DNA of 37,855 nt from Comamonadaceae bacterium (GTDB lineage: Bacteria; Pseudomonadota; Gammaproteobacteria; Burkholderiales; Burkholderiaceae_C), in the NCBI GenBank assembly GCA_947449025.1, contig CANFQF010000009.1, forward strand, positions 1 to 37,855, in the 5' to 3' direction. The position numbers and the translations under genes were made by a program. The notes under the pieces were generated by a model. That model was not told the origin of the DNA. It saw only the letters and a program-made list of their open reading frames with translations, and searched no databases. Shown here piece by piece: positions 25,294-33,820 of this stretch; positions within the stretch are counted from its first letter, which is position 1, and each line of letters starts with the position of its first letter.

Positions 25294-25299
25294 GACAAT
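25294..25299 (+). promoter_or_regulatory. -10-like GACAAT six bases before the orn ATG
   Basis: GACAAT, six bases, then ATG at 25306, without a Shine-Dalgarno. This is the same arrangement as at 13088. Confidence 0.5.
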
Positions 25300-25305
25300 C
25301 GGGTC

Positions 25306-25905
25306 ATGTCCGAGCCTGTTCAAGCTGCCACTGCTGGCATTCCTGCCGTCGACTCACCCCTCGCCAAGAGCGACCAGAACCTGGTCTGGCTCGACTGCGA
25401 GATGACTGGCCTGGACCCCGAGGTGGACCGCATCATCGAGATCGCGGTCGTCGTCACTGGCCCGCATTTGTCGCCTCGCGTCGAGGGCCCGGTCTTTGCC
25501 ATTCACCAGAGTGATGCTCAATTAGACAAGATGGACGCCTGGAACAGGGGCACGCACGGCAAGAGCGGCCTGACCGACCGGGTCAAGGCCTCCACTGTCG
25601 ACGAGGTTCAAGCGGAGGCGGCGCTGATCGAATTCCTCTCGAAGTACGTCCCCAAGAACGGCAGCCCCTTGTGCGGCAACACCATCGGCCAGGACCGGCG
25701 CTTTCTGGTCAAGTACATGCCCCGGCTGGAGGCCTTCTTCCACTATCGCAACCTGGACGTGAGCACCCTCAAGGAGTTGAGCCGGCGCTGGCGTCCTGAG
25801 GTCTACGAGTCCTTCAAGAAGCAGCAGCGTCACACCGCGCTGGCCGACGTGCACGAGTCCATCGACGAAATGGCGCACTACCGCGAGCATTTCCTCAAGC
25901 TCTGA
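25306..25905 (+). CDS. orn: Oligoribonuclease
   Basis: A 199-residue DEDDh 3'-5' exoribonuclease that degrades diribonucleotides (including pGpG) to mononucleotides. The catalytic residues are visible: Asp30 and Glu32 in [10 protein letters not shown], Asp130 in NTIGQDRRF, and His176 and Asp181 in [12 protein letters not shown]. The N terminus is about 20 residues longer than the E. coli enzyme and Ala/Pro-rich. The first family-like residues are [13 protein letters not shown], so a later start is possible, but the promoter spacing supports 25306. Confidence 0.97.
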   Translation: MSEPVQAATAGIPAVDSPLAKSDQNLVWLDCEMTGLDPEVDRIIEIAVVVTGPHLSPRVEGPVFAIHQSDAQLDKMDAWNRGTHGKSGLTDRVKASTVDEVQAEAALIEFLSKYVPKNGSPLCGNTIGQDRRFLVKYMPRLEAFFHYRNLDVSTLKELSRRWRPEVYESFKKQQRHTALADVHESIDEMAHYREHFLKL

Positions 25906-25987
25906 AGGCACAGAGCGCAGAGCCGGGTTGGGCCCTACGCAAAAAGTTGGCGTAGGCGGCTTCGGGTGTGCGACAATCCGGCCTGCG

Positions 25988-26021
25988 CCGCAAGTGCATT
26001 CTTTTTGACTTGCGGTTTTTT
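25988..26021 (+). terminator. Rho-independent terminator after orn / at the head of the helicase leader
   Basis: An 8-bp perfect stem (ccgcaagt 25988-25995 with acttgcgg 26008-26015), a 12-base loop, and then TTTTTTGTT. It lies 83 bases after the orn stop. A GACAAT hexamer at 25972-25977 would place a transcript start only a few bases before this hairpin, so it could also attenuate transcription into the helicase gene. Confidence 0.8.
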
Positions 26022-26057
26022 GTTGCATCTCCTTTCAAGCACAGGCCCGCGTGACGA

Positions 26058-26151
26058 GGCGCTTTTAGCGCCACCTTCCGTCCCGCATCTATAGGCCAGC
26101 GGACCCTCCGGTCCGTACGTCGTCTGGATGGTGATGTTTCTCAACCATCCA
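26058..26151 (+). promoter_or_regulatory. Hairpin-rich 5' leader of the DEAD-box helicase gene
   Basis: Three consecutive perfect hairpins: ggcgct/agcgcc (26058-26072, 3-base loop), cggacc/ggtccg (26100-26115, 4-base loop) and tggatggt/accatcca (26125-26151, 11-base loop). Together with the terminator hairpin they fill most of the 290-base gap between orn and the helicase start. Confidence 0.5.
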
Positions 26152-26195
26152 CGATGACCGCCGCCCCGCGCGGCGCCACCGTGTGCGAGTACCTC

Positions 26196-28319
26196 ATGAC
26201 CGATAGCCTCCATGGGCAGGGCGATTTTGCGCCTGCCGAATCCATTGTTGCGGACACCTTTTCCGCTGACCTTCCCGAAGCGTCTTTCGACGCCAGCGTA
26301 GACACCGCTCCTGCGGTGCCAGACACGGTCGCAGAGACTGCCGCAGAGACTTTCGCCCAGGCCGTCGCCGAGGCCACTGTCGACGCAGCGCCCCTTGCCC
26401 AAGCCGCGATCGATGGCCAGGCCGCTCCCGAAGCGGTTGCCGAACCCGTCGCCGCAGTCCCCAACGGCTTCATCCGCCTGGGGCTGGCCCCCGAATTGAT
26501 CCGCGCCGTGCAAGACCTGGGCTACACCCAGCCCACCGCCGTCCAGGAGCAAGTCATTCCTCAGGCCATGGACAGCGGCGAGGCCGGCAAGGATGCCCGC
26601 TTCATCGACCTCATGGTTTCCAGTCAGACGGGCAGCGGCAAGACCGCCGCCTTCCTGCTGCCGGTGCTGCACACCCTGATCCAGCAGCAGGCCGAGGAAG
26701 AGGCGCGCGAGCGCGCCGAGCTGCAGCGCCTGGCCGAGGAAGCCTCCGCTCGCGGCGAGGCCACCCCCAAGCGCAAGCGCCGCAACCCCACCGACCCGCG
26801 CAGCTTCAAGGCCGCCACCCCTGGTGCCCTGATCCTTTGCCCGACCCGCGAGCTCGCCCAGCAGGTGGCGCATGACGCCATCGGCCTGGTGCAGCACTGC
26901 CGGGGCCTGCGCATCGCCAACGTGGTGGGTGGCATTCCCTACCAGGTGCAAATCGCGCGCCTGCAAAACGCCAACTTGGTGGTGGCCACTCCCGGTCGCC
27001 TGCTGGACCTGCAGCGCTCCATGCAGATCAAGCTGGACCAGGTCAAGTTTCTGGTGGTCGACGAGGCCGACCGCATGCTGGACCTGGGCTTTGCCGACGA
27101 TCTGGCCGAAGTCAATCAGCTCACCATCGAGCGCCACCAGACCATGATGTTCAGCGCCACCTTCGCGCCGCGCATTCAGCAGCTGGCCCAACGGGTGATG
27201 CGCGAGCCGCGCCGCGTGCAGATCGACTCGCCGCAGGAGAAGCACGCCAACATCCAACAGAAGCTGTACTGGGCCGACAACGCTGCCCACAAGCGCAAGC
27301 TGCTCGATCACTGGCTGCGTGACACCACCATCGATCAGGCGATTGTCTTCGCCAGCACCCAGATCGAGTGCGACGGCCTTGCGGGCGATCTGCAGCAAGC
27401 AGGTTTTTCCGCTGTCGCCCTGCACGGCGCCCTGAGCCAGGGCCTGCGCAATCGCCGCTTGATGGCGCTGCGCAGCGGCCAAGTCCAGATTCTGGTGGCC
27501 ACCGACGTGGCCGCGCGTGGCATCGACGTGCCCACGATCACCCACGTGTTCAACTTCGGCCTGCCGATGAAGAGCGAGGACTACACCCACCGCATCGGCC
27601 GCACGGGCCGCGCTGGCCGCGACGGCCTGGCGGTGACCTTCGCCGAATTCCGTGACCGCCACAAGATCTTCGACATCGAGGGCTTCACCAAGCAGCCGTT
27701 CAAGCCCGAGGTGATCGCCGGGCTCGAGCCCGCCGAGCGCACCCCGCGCTCGCCGCAGCCCGGTGCATTTGGTGGCAAGGGCCGTGGTGGTCCCAGCCGT
27801 GGCAGCAGCTTCGGCGCCAAGCGTGGCGGTGGTTTTGGCGGCGGTGGCTTCGGTGGCGACCGCGAGGGCTATGGCCGCAAGACCGGCTTTGGTGACGCCG
27901 GCGGCGAGCGGCGCGATGACCGCCGTGGCGGTGGCTTCCAGGGTGAGCGCCAGGGCGCTTTCCAAGGGGGCTTCCGTGGTGATGACCGCCAAGCCGGTTT
28001 CCGCAGCGACGACCGTCAGCCAGGCTTTCGCAGCGACGACCGCCAAGGGGGTTTCCGTGGCGATGACCGCCAGGGCGGGTTCCGCGGTGACGAACGCCAG
28101 GGCGGGTTCCGCGGCGATGATCGCCGCGCGGGTGGTGGCGCTGCACCTTGGGACAAGCGCCCGGCCAGCGGCTTCGCCGCTCGCCCCGCCCCCCGGGGAG
28201 ACTTCGAGGGCCAGGGTGCGCCGCGCTCGGGTGCGCCTCGGCCTGGCAATGCCGGCAACGCCGGCAAGGTCTTCGTGCCGCGCGACGTGAAAAAGCGCGC
28301 CTATAAGCCGGCGCGCTAA
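26196..28319 (+). CDS. DEAD-box ATP-dependent RNA helicase (RhlE-like) with RGG-type tail
   Basis: A 707-residue helicase that unwinds RNA during ribosome assembly or decay. Residues 1-85 are an acidic Ala/Glu/Asp-rich extension. The core follows: Q motif (FIRLGL...TQPTAVQ, about 88-112), motif I TGSGKT (about 145-150), Ia PTRELAQQ, II DEAD (289-292), III SAT (320-322) and VI HRIGRTGRAGR (465-475). An Arg/Glu/Lys-rich insertion sits between motifs I and Ia. The tail from about 520 is Gly/Arg/Asp-rich and includes a 9-residue repeat. The start at MTDSLHG is chosen; an ATG at 26154 would add 14 residues and overlap no signal. A hairpin-rich leader precedes it. Confidence 0.95.
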   Translation: MTDSLHGQGDFAPAESIVADTFSADLPEASFDASVDTAPAVPDTVAETAAETFAQAVAEATVDAAPLAQAAIDGQAAPEAVAEPVAAVPNGFIRLGLAPELIRAVQDLGYTQPTAVQEQVIPQAMDSGEAGKDARFIDLMVSSQTGSGKTAAFLLPVLHTLIQQQAEEEARERAELQRLAEEASARGEATPKRKRRNPTDPRSFKAATPGALILCPTRELAQQVAHDAIGLVQHCRGLRIANVVGGIPYQVQIARLQNANLVVATPGRLLDLQRSMQIKLDQVKFLVVDEADRMLDLGFADDLAEVNQLTIERHQTMMFSATFAPRIQQLAQRVMREPRRVQIDSPQEKHANIQQKLYWADNAAHKRKLLDHWLRDTTIDQAIVFASTQIECDGLAGDLQQAGFSAVALHGALSQGLRNRRLMALRSGQVQILVATDVAARGIDVPTITHVFNFGLPMKSEDYTHRIGRTGRAGRDGLAVTFAEFRDRHKIFDIEGFTKQPFKPEVIAGLEPAERTPRSPQPGAFGGKGRGGPSRGSSFGAKRGGGFGGGGFGGDREGYGRKTGFGDAGGERRDDRRGGGFQGERQGAFQGGFRGDDRQAGFRSDDRQPGFRSDDRQGGFRGDDRQGGFRGDERQGGFRGDDRRAGGGAAPWDKRPASGFAARPAPRGDFEGQGAPRSGAPRPGNAGNAGKVFVPRDVKKRAYKPAR
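27969..28130 (+). repeat. Six tandem 27-bp units encoding GFRGDDRQx in the helicase tail
   Basis: Units start at 27969, 27996, 28023, 28050, 28077 and 28104. Each encodes nine residues of the form GFR(G/S)D(D/E)R(Q/R)x. Third-base differences between units show that the repeat is not brand new, but its copy number can vary by slippage. Confidence 0.9.
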
Positions 28320-28376
28320 CGCAACGAGACCGGGGTGCCCCCGCCCAGTGGGGGCAGGGTTGACCCGGCTTAAGAG

Positions 28377-28416
28377 GGCCCTGTGTGGCGGCAAAATCAT
28401 GCCTGCCGCCAGGGCC
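28377..28416. repeat. Long imperfect hairpin upstream of the LysR gene
   Basis: Arms ggccct + ggcggca (28377-28382, 28387-28393) pair with tgccgcc + agggcc (28404-28416), with a 4-base bulge on the left arm. A shorter stem (tgccccc/gggggca, 28336-28356) lies just before it. No T-run follows either, so a terminator for the helicase gene is possible but unproven. Confidence 0.4.
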
Positions 28417-28474
28417 TTCTGCTTGGGACTGTCCCTTCGGGACCACCCTGGCGGCGCGTCATGCCCACAGCCCC

Positions 28475-29383
28475 ATGAACCTGCACCGTCTGGACCTTGT
28501 CTCGCTGTCCCTGTTCCATTTGGTCGCGCGCACCGGCAGCATCAGCCGGGGCGCCGAGCTGGGCCTGCTCGCGGTGGGGGCAGCCAGCAAGCGCATTTCA
28601 GACCTCGAGGCCGCTGTCGGGGCGCCCTTGCTGGAGCGCCATTCGCGTGGCGTCAAGCTCACCGCAGCCGGTCTCGCACTGCAGCGGCACGCCCAGAAAA
28701 TTCTGGGTGATATCGACCAGATGTGCGCCGACCTGTCGGACCACGCCCATGGCGTGCTCGGCGTGGTGCGCCTGTGGGCCAATACTTCGGCCATCACCCA
28801 GTTTCTGCCGGGCGATCTGGCGGCCTTTGCTGCCCTTCACCCCGGCATACGGATCGAGATGAACGAGGCCGACAGCCATGAGGTGGTGCTGGCGGTGGCC
28901 GACGGCCGCGCCGACGCAGGCATCTTTGCCGACCGCACCCCCACCCTGGGCTTGCAGACCTTCTCCTACCGGCACGACCGTCTGATTCTGGTCGTGCCTG
29001 CGCGCCACCCGCTGGCCAAGCGCCGCAGCGTGAGCTTTTCCGACGCCGCCGACTACGACTTCGTGAGTCTGACCGAGGGCACCTCGCTGGCCCAGCGCCT
29101 GGCACTCGAGAGTCGGCAGGCGGGCAAGCCGCTTCGCATCCGCATCCGCGTGCGCAGCTTCGACGCGATGTGCCAGATGGTTGCCGCGGGCCTGGGCCTG
29201 GCGGTGTTGCCGCAGGCGGCGGTTCAGCCCCTGGTGGGCGCTCTGGGCCTGCGCAAATTGGACCTGACCGATCCCTGGGTCGACCGCGAGCTGCTTCTGG
29301 GCGTGCGCGATCCGAGCGCCTTGCCGCGGCCGGTGCGCAGCCTGGTCGACCACCTGGTGACGCCCCCGCAAGCCGCTGTCTGA
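28475..29383 (+). CDS. LysR-family transcriptional regulator
   Basis: A 302-residue LTTR. The winged helix-turn-helix is at about 5-62 (FHLVARTGSISRGAELGLLAVGAASKRISDLE region, with key motif GSISRGAE..L and LLERHSRGVKLTAAG). The effector domain follows with VRLWANTSAI, ADGRADAGIFADR and a C-terminal GLGLAVLPQAAV. It is transcribed in the same direction as the LeuC-like operon, 84 bases upstream of it, with a palindromic LTTR-type site in the gap. It probably controls that operon in response to a pathway intermediate. The ATG at 28475 gives the standard family N terminus. Confidence 0.94.
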   Translation: MNLHRLDLVSLSLFHLVARTGSISRGAELGLLAVGAASKRISDLEAAVGAPLLERHSRGVKLTAAGLALQRHAQKILGDIDQMCADLSDHAHGVLGVVRLWANTSAITQFLPGDLAAFAALHPGIRIEMNEADSHEVVLAVADGRADAGIFADRTPTLGLQTFSYRHDRLILVVPARHPLAKRRSVSFSDAADYDFVSLTEGTSLAQRLALESRQAGKPLRIRIRVRSFDAMCQMVAAGLGLAVLPQAAVQPLVGALGLRKLDLTDPWVDRELLLGVRDPSALPRPVRSLVDHLVTPPQAAV

Positions 29384-29391
29384 GCCCCGGC

Positions 29392-29408
29392 TTTCGCGGA
29401 TCGCGAAA
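29392..29408. promoter_or_regulatory. Palindromic LysR-type operator candidate
   Basis: TTTCGCG-GAT-CGCGAAA is a perfect 7-bp inverted repeat with a 3-base spacer, containing the T-N11-A core of LysR sites. It lies 60 bases before the LeuC-like start and 8 bases after the LysR stop. Confidence 0.55.
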
Positions 29409-29467
29409 TCTCGCTTGCCCTCTGTGTCATTCCGCCCCGGCCTGGCATTTTCTAGACTGCGCAGGCC

Positions 29468-30940
29468 ATGACACAGACGACTACGCCCCCCGCGCCGCTG
29501 ACCTTGTTCGACAAGCTGTGGCAGCGCCACCTCGTCGAGCAAACCGAGGAGGGTGAATGCCTTCTCTACGTCGACAGGCATCTGGTCTATGAAGTGACGA
29601 GCCCGCAGGCATTCGAGGGCCTGCGGCTGTCGGGGCGCAAGCCCTGGCGCCCCGAGACCGTGATGGCCGTCGCCGACCACAACGTGCCGACCACGCGCGC
29701 TGAGCGGATCAGCCTCGAGGCGATTGTTGATCCGCTTTCGCGCGCTCAGGTCCGCCAACTGGGCGAAAACGCGGGTGAGTTTGGCATCACCTTCTTCGGC
29801 CTCGATGACATCCGCCAGGGCATCATCCACGTGGTGGGGCCCGAGCAGGGCGCCACCCTGCCGGGCATGACGGTGGTCGCCGGTGACTCGCACACCAGCA
29901 CGCACGGCGCCTTCGCGGCGCTGGCGTTCGGCGTCGGCACCTCCGATGTCGAGCATGTGCTTGCCACCCAGTGTCTGGCGCTGCGTCCTATGCAACGAAT
30001 GCTGGTGCAGGTCGATGGCACATTGGCTGCCCATGTGAGCGCCAAGGACCTGGTGCTGCACCTGATCGGACTTTTGGGCACCGCCGGTGGTACCGGGTTT
30101 GCCATCGAATTCGGCGGCAGTGCCATCCGGGCCTTGTCCATGGAAGGCCGCATGACCCTTTGCAATATGGCCATCGAAGCCGGTGCCCGGGTAGGCTTGG
30201 TGGCGGTCGACGACACCACCCTCAACTACCTGCGCGGTCGGCCGGGCGCACCGAGCGGCGCGCGCTGGGAGGCGGCGGTGGCCGACTGGCGCGGTCTGTG
30301 TTCTGACAAGGGCGCGGAGTTTGACCGTGTGCTGCGGGTCGACGCCGCAGCGGTGCAGCCGATGGTGACCTGGGGCACATCGCCGGAAATGGTGGTCCCC
30401 CTGGACGGCCGTGTGCCAGACCCCGCCGCCGAGTCCGACCCCGTCAAGCGCGCCGGAATGGAGGCCGCACTGCGCTACATGGACCTGCAGCCCGGGACGC
30501 CGATGCGGGCGATTGCCATCGACAAGGTCTTCATCGGCTCCTGCACCAACGCCCGCATCGAGGACCTGCGGGCCGCGGCGGCGGTGGTCCAGGGCCGGCA
30601 GGTCGCGCCCGGCGTGCGCGCTGCCTTGGTGGTGCCGGGCTCGGGCCTGGTGAAGGCCCAAGCCGAGGCCGAGGGCCTGGACCGCATCTTCATCGACGCG
30701 GGCCTGCAGTGGCGCGAGCCGGGCTGCTCGATGTGTCTGGGCATGAACGACGACCGTCTCTCGCCCGGAGAGCGATGCGCCTCCACCTCTAACCGCAACT
30801 TCGAGGGCCGCCAGGGCCCCGGTGGCCGCAGCCACTTGCTCTCTCCCGCGCTGGCCGCGGCCGCCGCTATCGCGGGTCGCCTGGCCTCGGTCGAAGAACT
30901 CGATGCCATCGGTCAATCCCTGGAATTGGAGGCCGCCTGA
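29468..30940 (+). CDS. leuC: 3-isopropylmalate dehydratase-type large subunit (LeuC or a catabolic paralogue)
   Basis: A 490-residue aconitase-family [4Fe-4S] hydro-lyase subunit. In leucine biosynthesis LeuCD isomerises 2- to 3-isopropylmalate; the same enzyme type can hydrate citraconate and related acids. The cluster ligands are Cys359 ([11 protein letters not shown]), Cys420 and Cys423 ([11 protein letters not shown]). Other conserved parts are SDHNVPTT-like [29 protein letters not shown]-like [10 protein letters not shown] and [14 protein letters not shown]. It is very close to LeuC in sequence. However, leuB does not follow; a binding protein, a CoA-transferase and a lyase do. The leuC name is therefore by family and the in vivo reaction is open. 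It overlaps the small-subunit start by one base. Confidence 0.92.
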   Translation: MTQTTTPPAPLTLFDKLWQRHLVEQTEEGECLLYVDRHLVYEVTSPQAFEGLRLSGRKPWRPETVMAVADHNVPTTRAERISLEAIVDPLSRAQVRQLGENAGEFGITFFGLDDIRQGIIHVVGPEQGATLPGMTVVAGDSHTSTHGAFAALAFGVGTSDVEHVLATQCLALRPMQRMLVQVDGTLAAHVSAKDLVLHLIGLLGTAGGTGFAIEFGGSAIRALSMEGRMTLCNMAIEAGARVGLVAVDDTTLNYLRGRPGAPSGARWEAAVADWRGLCSDKGAEFDRVLRVDAAAVQPMVTWGTSPEMVVPLDGRVPDPAAESDPVKRAGMEAALRYMDLQPGTPMRAIAIDKVFIGSCTNARIEDLRAAAAVVQGRQVAPGVRAALVVPGSGLVKAQAEAEGLDRIFIDAGLQWREPGCSMCLGMNDDRLSPGERCASTSNRNFEGRQGPGGRSHLLSPALAAAAAIAGRLASVEELDAIGQSLELEAA

Positions 30941-31578
30941 TGCAAGCCTTTCGCACCCTGCAGTCGGTCGTGGCCCCCGTGGACCGGGCCAACGTCGATA
31001 CCGACGCCCTGATTCCGAAGCAGTTCATGAAGTCGATCCAGCGCACCGGCTTTGGCGACAACCTGTTCGACGAATGGCGCTACCTGGACCGGGGCTACCC
31101 TGGACAAGACATTGCCAGCCGGCCACGCAACCCGGACTTCGCCCTCAACCAGGCCCGCTACGAGGGTGCGCGCATCTTGCTGGCGCGTGAGAACTTCGGC
31201 TGTGGCTCGAGTCGCGAGCACGCGGTCTGGGCGCTGGCCGACTTTGGCATCCGGGTGATTTTGGCCCCCAGCTTTGCCGACATCTTTTTCGGCAACTGCT
31301 TCAAGAACGGGCTGCTGCCGGTGGTGTTACCTGCCGCGACCATCGAGCGCCTGTTCCAGGAGGTGGCGAGCACGCCCGGCCTGAGCGTGTCGGTGGATCT
31401 TCCTTCGCAGACCCTGGTTCCTTCGCTGGGCGAGCCGATCCGCTTTGAGGTCGACCCATCGCGCAAGCACCGCCTGCTGGAAGGGCTCGACGACATCGGC
31501 CTCACGCTGCAGCGCGCTGGCCGCATCCGGGCCTTTGAAGCGCGCCACCGCGCCGCTTCGCCCTGGCTTTTCCAGTGA
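30940..31578 (+). CDS. leuD: 3-isopropylmalate dehydratase-type small subunit (LeuD or a catabolic paralogue)
   Basis: A 212-residue swivel-domain subunit, the partner of the preceding large subunit. Family features: [23 protein letters not shown] at the start, the substrate-binding loop [16 protein letters not shown] (about 85-100) and [18 protein letters not shown]. The Leu-enzyme-type residues around the loop are present, but from sequence alone I cannot separate isopropylmalate from citraconate or other substrates. It overlaps the large-subunit stop by one base and is followed after 33 bases by a TctC-type gene with its own strong ribosome site. Confidence 0.93.
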   Translation: MQAFRTLQSVVAPVDRANVDTDALIPKQFMKSIQRTGFGDNLFDEWRYLDRGYPGQDIASRPRNPDFALNQARYEGARILLARENFGCGSSREHAVWALADFGIRVILAPSFADIFFGNCFKNGLLPVVLPAATIERLFQEVASTPGLSVSVDLPSQTLVPSLGEPIRFEVDPSRKHRLLEGLDDIGLTLQRAGRIRAFEARHRAASPWLFQ

Positions 31579-31600
31579 TCGTTTCAATAATTTTTTTATA

Positions 31601-31605
31601 GGAGA
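31601..31605 (+). promoter_or_regulatory. Strong Shine-Dalgarno before the TctC/Bug gene
   Basis: GGAGA, six bases before the ATG at 31612, within an AT-rich stretch (aataatttttttata) that stands out in this GC-rich region. The site suggests high translation, as usual for a binding protein. Confidence 0.7.
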
Positions 31606-31611
31606 CACACC

Positions 31612-32592
31612 ATGCGCCTATCACGTCGCTTTCTGCTCGCCCTGTCGGCTTTGGCCGGCGCCGCCGCCCTGGTGGGCCCGGCCGCTGCCCAGGACAAGTT
31701 CCCCTCCAAGCCGGTCACCATCGTCGTGCCCCAGGCCGCTGGGGGTGCCAACGACACCATCGCCCGCGTGATTGCCGCCAAGCTCACCGAGCAGCTGGGG
31801 CAGACCTTCGTCGTCGACAACCGCACCGGCGCGGGCGGCAACGTGGGCACCGCCCAGGTAGCCAAGGCCCGGCCCGATGGCTACACCCTGATGCTCACCG
31901 CCGACAGCTCGATGGTGATCAACCCCGCGCTTTACAAAAACACCGGCTTCGACCCGGTCAAGGATTTCGAACCGATCGGCCCAGTGGCCACCGCCGGCTA
32001 TGTGCTTGTGGCTAACCCCGGCTTTCCCGCACGCAACGTCGCCGAGCTGGTGAGCCAGGCCAAGCTGCAGCCGGGCAAGATCAACATCGGCTCGGCCGGT
32101 AACGGCACGCTCAATCACCTGATTGGCGAGATGCTGGGCAAAGCGACCGGCATTGACCTGGTGCACGTGCCCTACAAGGGCGCCGCCGCGGCGGTGACCG
32201 ACCTGGTGGCCGGTCAAGTCGAGGTCTCGGTGCAGAGCCTGCCTTCGTCGATTGCCTTCATCCGCAGCGGCAAGGTCAAGGTGCTGGGCGTGGTCAATCC
32301 CAAGCGCGTGCCCGCGCTGCCCGACGCGCCCAGCATCGGCGAGACGATCAAGGGCTTCGGCGCCACCCCCTGGTACGGCCTGTTCGCGCCGGCCGGTACG
32401 CCCAAGGCCATCGTCGCCCAGCTCAATGCCGAGATCGCTAAGGCGCTGGAGTCCAAGGACGTTCAAGAGCGCCTGGCCGGCGCCGGCTGCGAACCGTTCA
32501 AGTCCAGCCCTGAGCAATTTGGCCAACTTGTGCGTGACGACCTCCCCCGCTGGGCCAAGATCGTGAAGGACTCGGGCGCCACCGTCGACTGA
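31612..32592 (+). CDS. Tripartite tricarboxylate transporter receptor protein (TctC/Bug family)
   Basis: A 326-residue periplasmic solute-binding protein. The signal peptide MRLSRRFLLALSALAGAAAL...AAAQ ends near residue 27. The mature protein has the Bug pattern: PSKPVTIVVPQAAGGANDTIARVIA, VVDNRTGAGGNVGT, LVAQVEVSVQSLPS-like AGQVEVSVQSLPS and a Pro/Trp-rich WYGLFAPAGTPKAIV. Such proteins bind carboxylates with high affinity. The membrane partners tctA/tctB are not in the window, which is common: many Bug proteins are orphans. Position inside a CoA-dependent carboxylate operon suggests a di- or tricarboxylate ligand. Confidence 0.94.
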   Translation: MRLSRRFLLALSALAGAAALVGPAAAQDKFPSKPVTIVVPQAAGGANDTIARVIAAKLTEQLGQTFVVDNRTGAGGNVGTAQVAKARPDGYTLMLTADSSMVINPALYKNTGFDPVKDFEPIGPVATAGYVLVANPGFPARNVAELVSQAKLQPGKINIGSAGNGTLNHLIGEMLGKATGIDLVHVPYKGAAAAVTDLVAGQVEVSVQSLPSSIAFIRSGKVKVLGVVNPKRVPALPDAPSIGETIKGFGATPWYGLFAPAGTPKAIVAQLNAEIAKALESKDVQERLAGAGCEPFKSSPEQFGQLVRDDLPRWAKIVKDSGATVD

Positions 32593-32611
32593 TTCAGCAG
32601 GACCTACGTTC

Positions 32612-33820
32612 ATGACTATTCCGACCCTTTCCCCGGGCGCGCTCGCAGGATTGCGCGTCGTCGAAATGGGCCAGCTCATTGCCGGCCCCTTCGCCGGCAA
32701 GACCCTGGGCGACTTTGGCGCCGACGTGATCAAGATCGAGCCGCCCGGTGCGGGTGATCCACTTCGTAACTGGCGCATGATCCAGGACGGCACCTCCGTC
32801 TGGTGGCAGGTGCAGTCCCGCAACAAGCGCTCCATCGCCCTGGACCTGCGCAGCGCTGAGGGCCAGGACATCGCCCGCAAGCTGATCGCGCAGGCCGACG
32901 TGCTGATCGAAAACTTCCGGCCCGGCACCCTCGAGGGTTGGGGCATGGACTACGCCACCCTCTCCCGCGACAACCCGGGCCTGGTGATGCTGCGCATCTC
33001 CGGCTATGGCCAGACCGGCCCCTACCGCGACCTGCCCGGGTTCGGCGCCATCGGCGAGGCCATGGGCGGCTTGCGCCACCTCACCGGTGAGCCCGGCCGG
33101 GTGCCGGTGCGCTGCGGCATCTCCATCGGCGACACACTGGCCGCTTTGCACGGCACCATCGGCGTGCTCACCGCCCTCTACCACCGCAAGGTCAATGGCG
33201 GACAGGGCCAGGTGATCGACGTGGCGCTTCATGAAGCAGTGTTCAATGTGATGGAAAGCCTGGTTCCCGAGTACAGCGCCTTCGGCGCGGTGCGCGAGGC
33301 GGCCGGCTCGGCGTTGCCCGGCATTGCGCCCTCCAACGCCTACCGCTGTGCCGACGGTGTGGTGCTGATCGCCGGCAATGGCGACAGCATCTTCAAGCGG
33401 CTGATGCAGTGCATCGGTCGTGACGATCTGGCCAACGACCCGGCGCTGGCCGACAACGCCGGCCGCGTGCGACGGGTGGAGGAACTCGACGCCGCCATCG
33501 GGGCCTGGACCCTCTCCCGCACGGTCACGGGCGTGCTCGGGTCCTTGGGCGCCGCCAAGGTGCCGGCGGGCCGCGTCTACACCGCGCGCGACATCGTCGA
33601 AGACCCGCACTTCCTCGCCCGCGACATGATCCTGAGCCAGAAGACCCGAGACGGCCATGAGGTCAAGGTGCCCGGCATCGTGCCCAAGTTACTCGGCACG
33701 CCCGGGCAGGTGCGCTCAAGCGCCCCTCGGCTTGGTGATGACACCGACGCGGTACTGGCCGAGTTGGCACTTTCGCCGCAAGACATCGCTGCCCTGCGCG
33801 AACGCAAGGTGGTTGCATGA
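32612..33820 (+). CDS. CaiB/BaiF-family (class III) CoA-transferase
   Basis: A 402-residue enzyme moving CoA between acyl-CoA and a free carboxylate. Family features: LRVVEMGQLIAGPFAGKTLGDFGADVIKIEPPGAGDPLR at the N terminus, NFRPGTLEGWGMDY, ISGYGQTGPYRDLPGFG, and Asp174 (GISIGDTLAAL), which matches the catalytic Asp of formyl-CoA transferase. GQVIDVALHEAVFNVMESL follows. It starts 19 bases after the TctC gene and overlaps the lyase gene by four bases (ATGA). A natural substrate would be the hydroxyacid made by the upstream hydro-lyase, with succinyl-CoA or acetyl-CoA as donor; this is inference. Confidence 0.94.
   Translation: MTIPTLSPGALAGLRVVEMGQLIAGPFAGKTLGDFGADVIKIEPPGAGDPLRNWRMIQDGTSVWWQVQSRNKRSIALDLRSAEGQDIARKLIAQADVLIENFRPGTLEGWGMDYATLSRDNPGLVMLRISGYGQTGPYRDLPGFGAIGEAMGGLRHLTGEPGRVPVRCGISIGDTLAALHGTIGVLTALYHRKVNGGQGQVIDVALHEAVFNVMESLVPEYSAFGAVREAAGSALPGIAPSNAYRCADGVVLIAGNGDSIFKRLMQCIGRDDLANDPALADNAGRVRRVEELDAAIGAWTLSRTVTGVLGSLGAAKVPAGRVYTARDIVEDPHFLARDMILSQKTRDGHEVKVPGIVPKLLGTPGQVRSSAPRLGDDTDAVLAELALSPQDIAALRERKVVA

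Noticed and set aside
27969-28130. CRISPR-like series of 27-bp units
   Set aside because: The units are directly adjacent without spacers, stay in frame and encode a 9-residue protein repeat.
25935-28400. Very long minus-strand open frame opposite the DEAD-box helicase
   Set aside because: It mirrors the helicase gene in a GC-rich sequence, is low-complexity (Ala/Val/Leu-rich) and has no family motif; the plus strand has all helicase motifs in order.
28598-30916. Long minus-strand open frame across the LysR and LeuC-like genes
   Set aside because: It spans two well-supported plus-strand genes and their promoter gap, and reads as His/Gln/Arg/Gly-rich noise.
31621-32946. Minus-strand open frame opposite the TctC and CoA-transferase genes
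   Set aside because: Crosses a gene boundary and lacks any recognisable motif; both plus-strand genes are certain.
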